Positions 8,216 to 16,336 of a stretch of 54,499 bases of DNA are shown here, piece after piece. Under the pieces are notes generated by a model, which had not been told where the DNA came from, made no database searches, and saw only the letters and a program-made list of their open reading frames with translations. A program made the position numbers and the translations under genes. This stretch comes from Vogesella fluminis (lineage in GTDB: Bacteria; Pseudomonadota; Gammaproteobacteria; Burkholderiales; Chromobacteriaceae): contig NZ_BMYP01000021.1 of the NCBI RefSeq assembly GCF_014652335.1, positions 997 to 55,495 on the forward strand, read 5' to 3'. The stretch's first letter is position 1, and each line of letters begins with the position of its first letter.

Positions 8216-8245
8216 CGGCGGCGACCAAGTATCGCCGCCGTTTTT
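8216..8245 (+). terminator. Intra-operon terminator/attenuator after aruC
   Basis: A perfect 9-bp stem CGGCGGCGA/TCGCCGCCG with a 7-base loop is followed by TTTTT, 15 bases after the aruC stop and 18 before aruF. It should cut transcription between aruC and the catabolic genes, uncoupling their levels. Confidence 0.85.
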
Positions 8246-8263
8246 CCCTACAGAGGAAGATCC

Positions 8264-9304
8264 ATGCTCCTAGTCCGTCCGAGCAAGCTGTCCGACCTGC
8301 CGCAGATTGAACGCATGGCGCGTTCCGACGGCCCGGTCCTGCACTCCCTGCCGCCCGACCGCGAGCGCCTGCAGCAGCGCGTGAATGATTCCGTGCATTC
8401 GCTGCGCGCCGACGTCGATTGCCCCGGCGAGGAAAGCTATTTGTTCGTGCTGGAAGACACCGCTACCGGCCAGCTGCACGGCACCGCCGGCATCATGGCC
8501 GTCGCCGGCTATTCCGAGCCGTTCTACGCCTTTCGCAACGAAGTGCTGGTGCACGCTTCGCGCGAGCTGAAGGTGAACCACCGCGTGCACGCGCTGGTGA
8601 CCTCGCACGAGCTGACCGGCCGCAGCCGCCTGACCGGCTTCTACTTTGACGAAGCCGCGCTGGGCCGTGGCCTGGCGCTGCCGCAGCTGCTGTCGCGCGC
8701 CCGCATGATGTTCATCGCCCAGCACCGCGAACGCTTCAACAACGAGATCTTCTCGGTGTTGCCGGGCGTGACCGACGACAACGGCCGCTCGCCGTTCTGG
8801 GACGCCGTCGGCTTCAAGTTCTTCCGTCGCGACTTTGCCGAGATGGAGCTGGCCTCCGGTGGCCGCAGCCGCACCTTCATCGCCGAAATGATGCAGGTGG
8901 ACCCGCTGTACGTGCCGCTGATCGCCGAGGAAGCGCAGCGCGTGATGGGCGAGCCGCACGCCGGCGCGCGCACCAACTACCGCTGCCACCTGGCCGAAGG
9001 CCTGGAGCCGGATCATTTCGTCGACCTGTTCGACGCCGGCCCGGTGCTCACCGCGCAGCTGGATGTCTGTCGCTCGGTGCGTTACAGCCGGCTGCACACC
9101 GCCCGCCGTGGCGAAGTGAGCGGTGACACCGTGCCGCACCTGGTCAGCAACACGCTGACTGCCGACTTCCGCTGCCTGCTGGTGGACCTGCCGCCGCTCT
9201 TGGGCGACGAAGTGGTACTGCCGCCGGAAGTGGCGGATGCACTGGAAATCGTGGATGGCGACGCCGTGCGTTGCGTTCCGTTGCAGACCGAAGGGGGCCG
9301 CTGA
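8264..9304 (+). CDS. aruF: Arginine N-succinyltransferase, subunit alpha
   Basis: A 346-residue AstA-family protein. Arginine N-succinyltransferase uses succinyl-CoA to succinylate arginine (or ornithine), the committed step of the pathway. Family segments MLLVRPSKLSDL, SYLFVLEDTATGQLHG, FRNEVLVHASRELKVN and SPFWDAVGFKFF are all present. Two paralogous subunits, F and G, form the enzyme in Pseudomonas, and both are here. GAGGAAGA precedes ATG 8264. The stop overlaps the aruG start (TGATG). Confidence 0.95.
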   Translation: MLLVRPSKLSDLPQIERMARSDGPVLHSLPPDRERLQQRVNDSVHSLRADVDCPGEESYLFVLEDTATGQLHGTAGIMAVAGYSEPFYAFRNEVLVHASRELKVNHRVHALVTSHELTGRSRLTGFYFDEAALGRGLALPQLLSRARMMFIAQHRERFNNEIFSVLPGVTDDNGRSPFWDAVGFKFFRRDFAEMELASGGRSRTFIAEMMQVDPLYVPLIAEEAQRVMGEPHAGARTNYRCHLAEGLEPDHFVDLFDAGPVLTAQLDVCRSVRYSRLHTARRGEVSGDTVPHLVSNTLTADFRCLLVDLPPLLGDEVVLPPEVADALEIVDGDAVRCVPLQTEGGR

Positions 9305-10329
9305 TGATCGTATTGAGAATGTGCCGGCCGGACGACGTCGACGCGCTGGTGATGCTGGGCCACAAGGCCGGCCCCGGCCTGACCACGCTGAAGCCGGACC
9401 CGGTCGCGCAGGGCGCGCGCCTTGAGCGCGTGCAGCGCACCATCGCTGGCGAACTGCCACTGGCCGAGCAGGGCTATCTGTTCGTGCTGGAAGACACGGC
9501 CAGCGGCAAGGTGGTCGGCGTGTGCGGCATCGAGGTGGCCGTCGGCCTGGATCAGGCGTTCTGGACCTACCGCATGGATACCTTCGTGCACGCCAGCCGT
9601 GAGTTGGGGCTGTGGACGCGCATGGACAAGCTGCACATGTCGCACGGCCTGACCGGCTATTCCGAGCTGTGCACGCTGTTCCTAGACCCGGATTTCCGCG
9701 TCAACGGCAACGGCTCGCTGCTGTCCAAGGCGCGCTTCATGTTCATCGGCCAGTTCCGCGAACGCTTTGCCGAGCGCATCTGCGCCGAAATGCGCGGTTA
9801 CTTCGACGAAAACGGTGAATCGCCGTTCTGGAAGGCGCTGGGCGCGCACTTCTACCGTATCGACTTCCACGAGGCCGACCGCCTGGTGGCGCTGGGCAAG
9901 AAATCCTTCCTTGCCGAGCTGATGCCGCGCTACCCGGTGTACATCGATTTCCTGCCGCAGGACGCCCGCGACTGCATCGGCAAGGTGCACAAGGAAACCG
10001 AGCCGGCACGCCGCCTGCTGGAAGTGGAAGGCCTGCGCCTGGAGCAGCATGTGGACATCTTCGAAGGTGGCCCGGTGCTGGAAGCGCGCATCGACGACCT
10101 GCGCGTGATGCGCGACAGCGGCCTGTGCCAGGTGGAAATCGTGGCTGAAGCTGCTGCCGATGCGCCGCGCCAGCTGGTGGCCAACGGCGAGCTGGCCGAC
10201 TTCCGGGTGATTCTGGCTGCGGCCAACGTGGTGGATGGCGTGGTGCACCTCACCGCCGAACAGGCGCGCGCGCTGCAGGTGAAAGCCGGCGACCGCGTCC
10301 GCGTGATGCCGCAGAACCCGGCCAAATAA
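9304..10329 (+). CDS. aruG: Arginine N-succinyltransferase, subunit beta
   Basis: A 341-residue AstA-family paralogue of the preceding gene, giving the second subunit of the succinyltransferase. It keeps YLFVLEDTASGKVVG, YRMDTFVHASRELG and SPFWKALGAHFY. It starts in a TGATG overlap with aruF, so translation is coupled. A weak form of the dispersed repeat (GCGGCCAACG, 10219-10228) lies near its end, reading A-A-N-V, and may be chance. Confidence 0.95.
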   Translation: MIVLRMCRPDDVDALVMLGHKAGPGLTTLKPDPVAQGARLERVQRTIAGELPLAEQGYLFVLEDTASGKVVGVCGIEVAVGLDQAFWTYRMDTFVHASRELGLWTRMDKLHMSHGLTGYSELCTLFLDPDFRVNGNGSLLSKARFMFIGQFRERFAERICAEMRGYFDENGESPFWKALGAHFYRIDFHEADRLVALGKKSFLAELMPRYPVYIDFLPQDARDCIGKVHKETEPARRLLEVEGLRLEQHVDIFEGGPVLEARIDDLRVMRDSGLCQVEIVAEAAADAPRQLVANGELADFRVILAAANVVDGVVHLTAEQARALQVKAGDRVRVMPQNPAK

Positions 10330-10384
10330 ACCGAACATTTATTGCCGGCAGCCAGTGCTGCCGGTTTACCAACACAAACGGGCG

Positions 10385-10410
10385 CCTCGAAAAACGGGAG
10401 TTTTTCGAGG
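10385..10410 (+). promoter_or_regulatory. Strong hairpin in the astD leader
   Basis: CCTCGAAAAAC/GTTTTTCGAGG forms a perfect 11-bp stem with loop GGGA, ending 21 bases before the astD ATG and just before its ribosome-binding site. A shorter hairpin (CCGGCAG/CTGCCGG, 10345-10364) precedes it. Neither has a long T-run. They could affect mRNA stability, partial termination or astD translation. Confidence 0.6.
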
Positions 10411-10431
10411 TGACCAGACAGGAATATCGCT

Positions 10432-11898
10432 ATGAGCCAACTGTTCATCGACGGCGCCTGGACCACCGGTCGCGGCGCATCCTTCGTATCGCTCAACCCG
10501 GCCAACGGCCAGCCGGTATGGGAAGGCCACTCGGCCTCTGCCGCCGACATCGACGCGGCCTTCGCCGCTGCGCGCCGCGCCTTTGACGACTGGCGCCGCC
10601 GCTCGCTGGACGAGCGCATCGCGCTGGTGCGCCGCTTTGCCGAAGTGCTGGGCGAGCACAAGGAAGACATGGCCCGCGCCATCGGCGTGGAAACCGGCAA
10701 GCCGCTGTGGGAGTCGCGCCAGGAAGTGGCGGCGATGGTGGGCAAGATCGACATCTCCATCCGCGCCTACAACGACCGCACCGGTGAAAAGCGCGGCGAG
10801 CTGGCCGGCGACACCACCGTGCTGCGCCACCGCCCGCACGGCGTGATGGCGGTGTACGGCCCGTACAACTTCCCCGGCCACCTGCCGAACGGTCACATCG
10901 TGCCGGCACTGATTGCCGGCAACACCATCCTGTTCAAGCCGTCCGAACTCACCCCGCTGGTGGCCGAACTCACCGTCAAGCTGTGGGAAAAGGCCGGCGC
11001 ACCGGCTGGTGTGATCAACCTGCTGCAGGGCGAACGCGATACCGGTATCGCCCTGGCGCAGCACCCGGCGCTTGACGGCCTGCTGTTCACCGGCAGCTCC
11101 GCCACCGGCGTGGCACTGCACAAGCAGTTCGCCGGCCGCCCGGGCTTCATGCTGGCGCTGGAAATGGGTGGCAACAACCCGATGGTGGTTGCTGAAGTCG
11201 ACAACCTGGACGGCGCCGTGCACCACGCCATCCAGTCGTCCTTCCTGTCCGCAGGTCAGCGCTGCACCTGCGCACGCCGCCTGCTGGTGCCGCACGGCGA
11301 ATTCGGTGACCGCTTCATCGCCCGCTTTGCCGAAGTGGCCGCCAAGCTCACCATCGGTGAATACGATGCCGAGCAGCAGCCGTTCATGGGCGCCATGGTG
11401 TCGCTGAAGGCCGCGCAGGGCATGCTGGCCGCGCAGGACAAACTGCTGGCCATGGGCGCCAAGTCCATCCTGGCCATGCGCCAGCTGCAGGACGGCAAGG
11501 CCTTCGTGACCCCGGCCATTCTGGACGTGACCGCCATCGCCGCCCAGCTGCCGGACGAGGAATACTTCGGCCCGCTGAGCCAGATCATCCGCTACCACGA
11601 CTTCGACGAAGCGCTGCAGATCGCCAACCGCACCCAGTACGGCCTGTCCGCCGCGCTGCTGGCCGACGACGCGGCGCTGTGGCAGCGCTTCAACCAGGAC
11701 ATCCGCGCCGGCGTGGTGAACTGGAACAAACCCACCAACGGCGCCTCGTCCGCGGCACCGTTCGGTGGCACCGGCCTGTCCGGCAACCATCGTCCGGGCG
11801 CGTTCTACGCCGCCGACTACTGCGCCTACCCGATGGCGTCGGTGGAAGCGGGCGAGCTGACGCTGCCGGCGCAGCTGTCGCCGGGCATGACTTTCTGA
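10432..11898 (+). CDS. astD: N-succinylglutamate 5-semialdehyde dehydrogenase
   Basis: A 488-residue aldehyde dehydrogenase (AstD/AruD) oxidising succinylglutamate semialdehyde to succinylglutamate with NAD+, step 4 of the pathway. Visible are the family start MSQLFIDGAW, the cofactor region GVMAVYGPYNFPGHLPNGH, the general-base segment LEMGGNNPMVV, and the catalytic cysteine in AGQRCTCARR (Cys278). In Pseudomonas aruB and aruE follow; here the operon ends at a terminator and glpD follows on the other strand, so the succinylarginine dihydrolase and succinylglutamate desuccinylase must be elsewhere. Confidence 0.95.
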   Translation: MSQLFIDGAWTTGRGASFVSLNPANGQPVWEGHSASAADIDAAFAAARRAFDDWRRRSLDERIALVRRFAEVLGEHKEDMARAIGVETGKPLWESRQEVAAMVGKIDISIRAYNDRTGEKRGELAGDTTVLRHRPHGVMAVYGPYNFPGHLPNGHIVPALIAGNTILFKPSELTPLVAELTVKLWEKAGAPAGVINLLQGERDTGIALAQHPALDGLLFTGSSATGVALHKQFAGRPGFMLALEMGGNNPMVVAEVDNLDGAVHHAIQSSFLSAGQRCTCARRLLVPHGEFGDRFIARFAEVAAKLTIGEYDAEQQPFMGAMVSLKAAQGMLAAQDKLLAMGAKSILAMRQLQDGKAFVTPAILDVTAIAAQLPDEEYFGPLSQIIRYHDFDEALQIANRTQYGLSAALLADDAALWQRFNQDIRAGVVNWNKPTNGASSAAPFGGTGLSGNHRPGAFYAADYCAYPMASVEAGELTLPAQLSPGMTF

Positions 11899-11921
11899 GG
11901 GTGTTGTTTCTGCTCCTTGAC

Positions 11922-11945
11922 AGCCCGCCGCGTGCGGGCTTTTTT
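11922..11945 (+). terminator. Rho-independent terminator of the aru operon
   Basis: Stem AGCCCGC/GCGGGCT with a 5-base loop is followed by six T, 24 bases after the astD stop. Confidence 0.9.
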
Positions 11946-11948
11946 GCG

Positions 11949-11961
11949 TGCGGCCAACGTT
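11949..11961 (-). repeat. Dispersed repeat, single intergenic copy
   Basis: TGCGGCCAACGTT between the aru terminator and the glpD stop at 11968. The T-run of the terminator runs almost directly into it. Confidence 0.8.
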
Positions 11962-11967
11962 TGCAGG

Positions 11968-13494
11968 CTATTGCGCGATCATCTGTCGTTGCCGGCCATT
12001 GCCGGCCGGCATTGCCCGGTATGCGGCCAGCCAGTGTGCTACTGCGGCCTCGGCGCCGGCCGGCAGGTGCAGGCGCAGCTTGCTGCGCCGCCACAGGATG
12101 TCTTCCGCCGTCGTCGCCCACTCCTTGTCCACCAGATAGCGCAGCTCGGCTTCAAACAGCCCGGGCTGGATTTCCGCGCCCAGCGCCGCAAGGTTGGCCG
12201 CATCGCCCAGTAGCATATGGACGCGGCTGCCGTAGGCGCGCGCCAGCCGCATCGCCAGCGCCGGCGGCAGCCACGGTCTGGCCTGCTGCAGGCTGTGCAC
12301 GAAGGCGTCGAAGTCGCCGCCGGGCAGGTCGCCGCCGGGCAGGTGCTGGCCGGCGGTCCAGCTTGGGCGCGTGTTGCCCAGCAGCGGCGCCAGCTGGTCT
12401 ACCGCCTGCTCCGCCAGCTTGCGGTAGGTGGTGATCTTGCCGCCGAACACCGACAGCAGCGGCGCGCCGTCGCTGTCCAGCTCCAGCGCGTAGTCGCGGG
12501 TGACGCCGCTGGCATTGTCACTGTCGTCGTCCAGCAGCGGGCGCACGCCGGAGTAGGTGGCCACCACGTCGGCGGGGCCGATCTGGCGTTCGAAGTAGCG
12601 GTTGCTCATCGCGCACAGGTAGGCGATCTCGTCGCGGTCGATGCTTACCTTGGCGGCATCGTCGTGGTATTCGACGTCGGTGGTGCCGATCAGGGTGAAG
12701 TCCTGCTCGTAGGGAATGGCGAAGATGATGCGCTTGTCCGGGTTCTGGAAGATGTAGGCAAAGTCGTGATCGAACAGCTTCTTCACGATGATGTGACTGC
12801 CCTTCACCAGGCGGATCGCCTTGCGCGCCGGCGCGTGGATCACGCCGCCGAGCAGCTGCTGCACCCACGGCCCGCCGGCGTTGACCAGCGCGCGGGCGCG
12901 TACCTGCTGGCGGCCGTGCTCGCCATCCAGCGTGCACAGCCAGCCGTCGCCGTCGCGCTGCGCGGCGATACAGGCGGTGCGGGTACGGATGCCGGCGCCG
13001 CGCTCGGCGGCGTCCATCGCGTTGAGCACCACCAGCCGTGCGTCGTTGACCCAGCCGTCGGAGTAGACGAAGCCCTGGTGGTAGCGCGACTTCAGCGGGC
13101 TGCCGGCCGGGTGGCGCTCGAAGCGGATGCGCTCGCTGCCGGGCAGGCGGCGGCGACGGGCCAGGTGGTCGTACAGGAACAGGCCGCAGCGGATCAGCCA
13201 CGCCGGACGCTGTTCGGCGTCGTGCGGCATCACGAAGCGCAGCGGCCACATGATGTGCGGCGCGGCGTCCAGCAGCACTTCGCGCTCCTGCAGCGCCTTG
13301 CGCACCAGCGAGAATTCGTAATATTCCAGATAGCGCAGGCCGCCGTGGATCAGCTTGGTGCTGGCCGACGAGGTGTGCGCCGCCAGGTCGTCCTTTTCAC
13401 AGAGCAGCACTTTCAGGCCGCGGCCGGCGGCGTCACGGGCGATGCCGGTGCCGTTGATGCCGCCACCGATCACGAGCAGATCATAATTTTCCAC
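11968..13494 (-). CDS. glpD: Aerobic glycerol-3-phosphate dehydrogenase
   Basis: A 508-residue FAD flavoprotein of the inner membrane face that oxidises glycerol-3-phosphate to dihydroxyacetone phosphate and passes electrons to quinone. The N-terminal dinucleotide fold reads DLLVIGGGINGTGIARDAAG; family blocks include SSASTKLIHGGLRYLE, GTTDVEYHD and VFGGKITTYRKLAE. Its length matches E. coli GlpD (501). It is the last gene of glpK-glpF-glpD. A dispersed-repeat copy lies inside (A-A-N-L), and the gene has a doubled LPGGDLPGGD near residue 387. Confidence 0.96.
   Translation of the reverse strand: MENYDLLVIGGGINGTGIARDAAGRGLKVLLCEKDDLAAHTSSASTKLIHGGLRYLEYYEFSLVRKALQEREVLLDAAPHIMWPLRFVMPHDAEQRPAWLIRCGLFLYDHLARRRRLPGSERIRFERHPAGSPLKSRYHQGFVYSDGWVNDARLVVLNAMDAAERGAGIRTRTACIAAQRDGDGWLCTLDGEHGRQQVRARALVNAGGPWVQQLLGGVIHAPARKAIRLVKGSHIIVKKLFDHDFAYIFQNPDKRIIFAIPYEQDFTLIGTTDVEYHDDAAKVSIDRDEIAYLCAMSNRYFERQIGPADVVATYSGVRPLLDDDSDNASGVTRDYALELDSDGAPLLSVFGGKITTYRKLAEQAVDQLAPLLGNTRPSWTAGQHLPGGDLPGGDFDAFVHSLQQARPWLPPALAMRLARAYGSRVHMLLGDAANLAALGAEIQPGLFEAELRYLVDKEWATTAEDILWRRSKLRLHLPAGAEAAVAHWLAAYRAMPAGNGRQRQMIAQ
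12190..12202 (+). repeat. Dispersed repeat, single copy in glpD
   Basis: AAGGTTGGCCGCA; on the coding strand GCG GCC AAC CTT (A-A-N-L), using the CTT leucine codon in a CTG-dominated gene. Confidence 0.9.
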
Positions 13495-13571
13495 GAGCTT
13501 TCCTTCCGAACGGCACCTGCCTGATGGCGTGGCGCTTGTTGTCTCTTGAATAATAGAAGATAGATATAAAC

Positions 13572-13620
13572 GAACACAAAAGCAACATTAAACGATCGTT
13601 AATGTTTGTTTTGTGTTTCA
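13572..13620. promoter_or_regulatory. 49-bp imperfect palindrome upstream of glpD, candidate GlpR operator
   Basis: The two arms, about 20 bases each, flank the core ACGATCGT and match with only a few indels: GAACACAAAA on the left mirrors TTTTGTGTTT on the right, and ACATTAA mirrors TTAATGT. It lies about 80-125 bases before the glpD start. The right arm (13603-13618) is nearly repeated upstream of glpK (16084-16100), consistent with a shared regulator such as the DeoR-family repressor GlpR. No regulator gene is in the window, so the protein is inferred. Confidence 0.55.
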
Positions 13621-13627
13621 TTTAGCG

Positions 13628-13652
13628 CAAAAAAAAGACGCCCGAAGGCGTC
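13628..13652 (-). terminator. Rho-independent terminator of glpF
   Basis: On the minus strand, stem GACGCC/GGCGTC with loop TTCG is followed by eight or nine T, about 60 bases after the glpF stop. It separates glpKF from glpD, which therefore needs its own promoter. Confidence 0.9.
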
Positions 13653-13713
13653 GAGGGAGAGTGCAGTCCGTCTGGACGGCCGCACCGCTGTGGCGCGGGC
13701 CGCCGTGTCAGGC

Positions 13714-14418
13714 TCAGGCCACGCTGTGCGCCACTGCGGCCAAGGTTGCACCCAGCAGCGAGCCGATCACCGGCACCCAGCTGTAGCGCCAGTCGCTGTC
13801 GCGCTTGCCCTTGATCGGCAGGATGGCATGCATGATGCGCGGCGCCAGATCGCGCGCCGGGCTCATCGCGTAGCCGGTGGTGCCGCCCAGCGACACGCCG
13901 ATGCCCAGCACCAGCAGGGCCACCGGCAGTGCGTCCATCGCGCCCAGTGACACCTTGGGCGCCACCATGCTGAGGATGGCGAACACCAGCACGAAGGTGG
14001 CCAGCACTTCCGACAGCAGGTTGCCGCCGGTGCTGCGGATCGCCGGGCCAGTGCAGAACACCGCCAGCTTGGTGTCGGCGCAGTCGGTATGGTCGAAGTG
14101 GTCGCGGTAGATCAGCCACATCAGCAGCGCACCGGCCATGCCGCCCAGCATCTGCGCCGCGATATAGCCCGGCGCGTCGGCCCAGGCAAACTTGCCGGCC
14201 ACCGCCAGCGCGACGGTGACCGCCGGGTTGAGGTGGGCGCCGCTGATGGCGGCAACGCTGAACACGCCGACAAACACCGCCATCGCCCAGCCGAAGGCGA
14301 TCACGATCAGGCCGCTGTTATGGCCCTTGGTGCCTTTCAGGATCACGTTGGCAACCACGCCGTTGCCGAGCAGCACCAGCAGCGCGGTGCCGATGAATTC
14401 GCCGAATAGTGGATTCAT
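13714..14418 (-). CDS. glpF: Glycerol uptake facilitator (aquaglyceroporin)
   Basis: A 234-residue MIP-family channel with six predicted membrane helices and two half-helices, carrying glycerol across the inner membrane. The first half-helix has SGAHLNPAVT with the canonical NPA. The second reads GYAMSPARDLAPR, so the usual Asn is Ser (SPA box); R-D after it, typical of glycerol rather than water channels, is kept. Glycerol kinase upstream would trap the substrate. Family and role are clear; the effect of SPA on flux or selectivity is unknown. Confidence 0.93.
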   Translation of the reverse strand: MNPLFGEFIGTALLVLLGNGVVANVILKGTKGHNSGLIVIAFGWAMAVFVGVFSVAAISGAHLNPAVTVALAVAGKFAWADAPGYIAAQMLGGMAGALLMWLIYRDHFDHTDCADTKLAVFCTGPAIRSTGGNLLSEVLATFVLVFAILSMVAPKVSLGAMDALPVALLVLGIGVSLGGTTGYAMSPARDLAPRIMHAILPIKGKRDSDWRYSWVPVIGSLLGATLAAVAHSVA

Positions 14419-14532
14419 GTTGAAACTCCGTCGCGAACGCGGGGCAGCATACTGGCTGCCGCCGCGGGAAAACAGGATTAGGGGAGGTACTGGCCGCGCC
14501 GGCAGCGTCAGGCTACCGGCGCGATACCTTGC

Positions 14533-16035
14533 TTAGGCCGCGTCGTTGGCCCAGCTGATCGCGGCGCGGGTGGCGCGCTGCCAGCCGGCGACATAGCGAT
14601 CGACGGTGGCGGTATCCAGCTGCGGCGAGAAGCGGGTGTCCAGCTGCCACTGCCCCTGGATGTCGTCGGTGCCCTGCCAGTAGCCGACGGCGAGGCCGGC
14701 GAGATACGCCGCCCCCAGCGCGGTGGTCTCGGTGATCTTCGGTCGCGCGACCTGGGTGCCGAGGATGTCGCTCTGGAACTGCATCAGCACATTGTTGACG
14801 CAGGCGCCGCCGTCCACGCGCAGCTCGGCGATGGTGATGCCGGAGTCGGCCTGCATCGCACCCAGCACGTCCATGGTCTGGAACGCGATGCTGTCCAGTG
14901 CGGCGCGGGCGATGTGGGCGGCGCCGGTGCCCTGCGTCATGCCGACGAGGGTGCCGCGCGCGTCGGAATTCCAGTGCGGCGCACCCAGACCGGCGAAGGC
15001 CGGTACCAGATACACGCCGTCGCTGTCCTTCACCCCGGCCGCCAGCGGGCCGACATCGTGCGAGTGCTTGATGATGCCGAGGCCGTCGCGCAGCCATTTC
15101 ACCACCGAGCCGCCGATGAAGATGCTGCCTTCCAGCGCGTACTGCACCTTGTCGCCGACCTGCCAGGCGATGGTGGTCAGCAGCTTGTTGTGCGAGGGCA
15201 CCGGTGTGTCGCCGGTGTTCATCATCATGAAGCAGCCGGTGCCGTAGGTGTTCTTCACCATGCCCGGGGTGGTGCACTGCTGGCCGAACAGCGCCGCCTG
15301 CTGGTCACCGGCGACACCGGCGATCGGGATCGCCACGCCCAGGTGCGCGGCGTGGGTGTAGCCGTAGACTTCGCTGGAGCTTTTCACCTGCGGCAGCATG
15401 CTGGCCGGGATGCCCATGATGTCGAGCAGCTCGTCATCCCACTGCAGGCGGTGGATGTCGTACAGCATGGTGCGCGAGGCGTTGGACACGTCGGTGACGT
15501 GCACCGCGCCGTGGGTCAGCTGCCAGATCAGCCAGCTGTCGATGGTGCCGAAGGCCAGCTTGCCGGCATTGGCGCGCTCGCGGGCGCCGGGCACGTTGTC
15601 CAGAATCCAGCGCACCTTGGTGGCGGAGAAGTAGGAATCGACCAGCAGCCCGGTCTTGTTGCGGATGGTGTCGGCCAGGCCGCGCTCGCGGATCTCGTCG
15701 CAGAACGGTGCGGTGCGGCGGTCCTGCCACACGATGGCGTTGTACACCGGCTGGCCGGTGTCGCGGTCCCACACCACCGTGGTTTCACGCTGGTTGGTGA
15801 TGCCGATGGCGGCGATCTTGCTGCCGGGGATGCCGGCGCGCGCCAGCGCCTCGGCGGCCACGCCGACCTGGCCGGCCCAGATCTCCATCGCGTCGTGCTC
15901 GACCCAGCCCGGCTGCGGGTAGATCTGGCGGAATTCCTTCTGTGCCGAGGCGACGATGTCGCCACTGCGGTTGAATACGATTGCCCGGGAGCTGGTCGTG
16001 CCCTGATCCAGCGCCAGAATGAATTGATCTTGCAT
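14533..16035 (-). CDS. glpK: Glycerol kinase
   Basis: A 500-residue FGGY-family sugar kinase that phosphorylates incoming glycerol with ATP to glycerol-3-phosphate. The phosphate loop [11 protein letters not shown] is at residues 8-18; [26 protein letters not shown] (with the catalytic aspartate) and [18 protein letters not shown] follow as in E. coli GlpK, whose length (502) matches. GAGGAGA lies 8 bases before the ATG. It is the promoter-proximal gene of the glp set, an order (K-F-D) unlike E. coli glpFK. Confidence 0.97.
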   Translation of the reverse strand: MQDQFILALDQGTTSSRAIVFNRSGDIVASAQKEFRQIYPQPGWVEHDAMEIWAGQVGVAAEALARAGIPGSKIAAIGITNQRETTVVWDRDTGQPVYNAIVWQDRRTAPFCDEIRERGLADTIRNKTGLLVDSYFSATKVRWILDNVPGARERANAGKLAFGTIDSWLIWQLTHGAVHVTDVSNASRTMLYDIHRLQWDDELLDIMGIPASMLPQVKSSSEVYGYTHAAHLGVAIPIAGVAGDQQAALFGQQCTTPGMVKNTYGTGCFMMMNTGDTPVPSHNKLLTTIAWQVGDKVQYALEGSIFIGGSVVKWLRDGLGIIKHSHDVGPLAAGVKDSDGVYLVPAFAGLGAPHWNSDARGTLVGMTQGTGAAHIARAALDSIAFQTMDVLGAMQADSGITIAELRVDGGACVNNVLMQFQSDILGTQVARPKITETTALGAAYLAGLAVGYWQGTDDIQGQWQLDTRFSPQLDTATVDRYVAGWQRATRAAISWANDAA

Positions 16036-16083
16036 TTGAGAAGTCTCCTCGGCCGCAGGCCGTATTGTGAGTTGTTTCTTTGC

Positions 16084-16100
16084 TGTTTGTTTTTGTGTTT
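16084..16100. promoter_or_regulatory. Element shared with the glpD palindrome
   Basis: TGTTTGTTTTTGTGTTT matches TGTTTGTTTTGTGTTT upstream of glpD (13603-13618) apart from one extra T. Its place 49 bases or more before the glpK start suits an operator. Co-regulation of glpK and glpD is inferred. Confidence 0.45.
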
Positions 16101-16243
16101 ATTTTGTTGTTTTTTCTTTCGTTCGAATTGTAGTGCCGCCAAAGCGGCTGTCAATTCGCGTCGTCAAAAAATTGACACAAAGTCCGGATGTTGCGGTGCA
16201 GAGTGTGGTGTAGTCGCGCGGCTACAAGTTGTTGCGGTGCAAG

Positions 16244-16278
16244 GCAAAAATGCCGTTTTCCGGCCGGGAAAACGGCAT
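16244..16278 (-). terminator. Rho-independent terminator of the lipid-kinase gene
   Basis: A perfect 12-bp stem, ATGCCGTTTTCC/GGAAAACGGCAT (16250-16278), loop of 5, followed on the minus strand by TTTTT. It ends transcription from 16337 before glpK. Confidence 0.88.
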
Positions 16279-16318
16279 GAAACGCGCAAGGCGGGCGTTG
16301 TGCGGATGTTGCAGTGCA

Positions 16319-16333
16319 AAGGTTGGCCGCAAG
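16319..16333 (+). repeat. Dispersed repeat, single copy at a gene end
   Basis: AAGGTTGGCCGCAAG lies 4 bases beyond the stop of the lipid-kinase gene, with no inverted partner. The true hairpin terminator is 40 bases further. Confidence 0.9.
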
Positions 16334-16336
16334 GCC

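Larger units (their letters stand above)
16036..16336. other. Gene-free stretch upstream of glpK
   Basis: It contains, from glpK outward, a T-rich block (16070-16130) with an element shared with glpD (16084-16100) and TTCGTTCGAA (16118-16127), a perfect hairpin terminator (16244-16278), three near-copies of GTTGCGGTGCAA (16190, 16231, 16308) and a dispersed repeat at its right end. Confidence 0.7.

Noticed and set aside
13741-13756. GCGGCCAAGGTTGC-like word near the end of glpF
   Set aside because: Resembles the dispersed word but the order of the halves differs; counted as chance.
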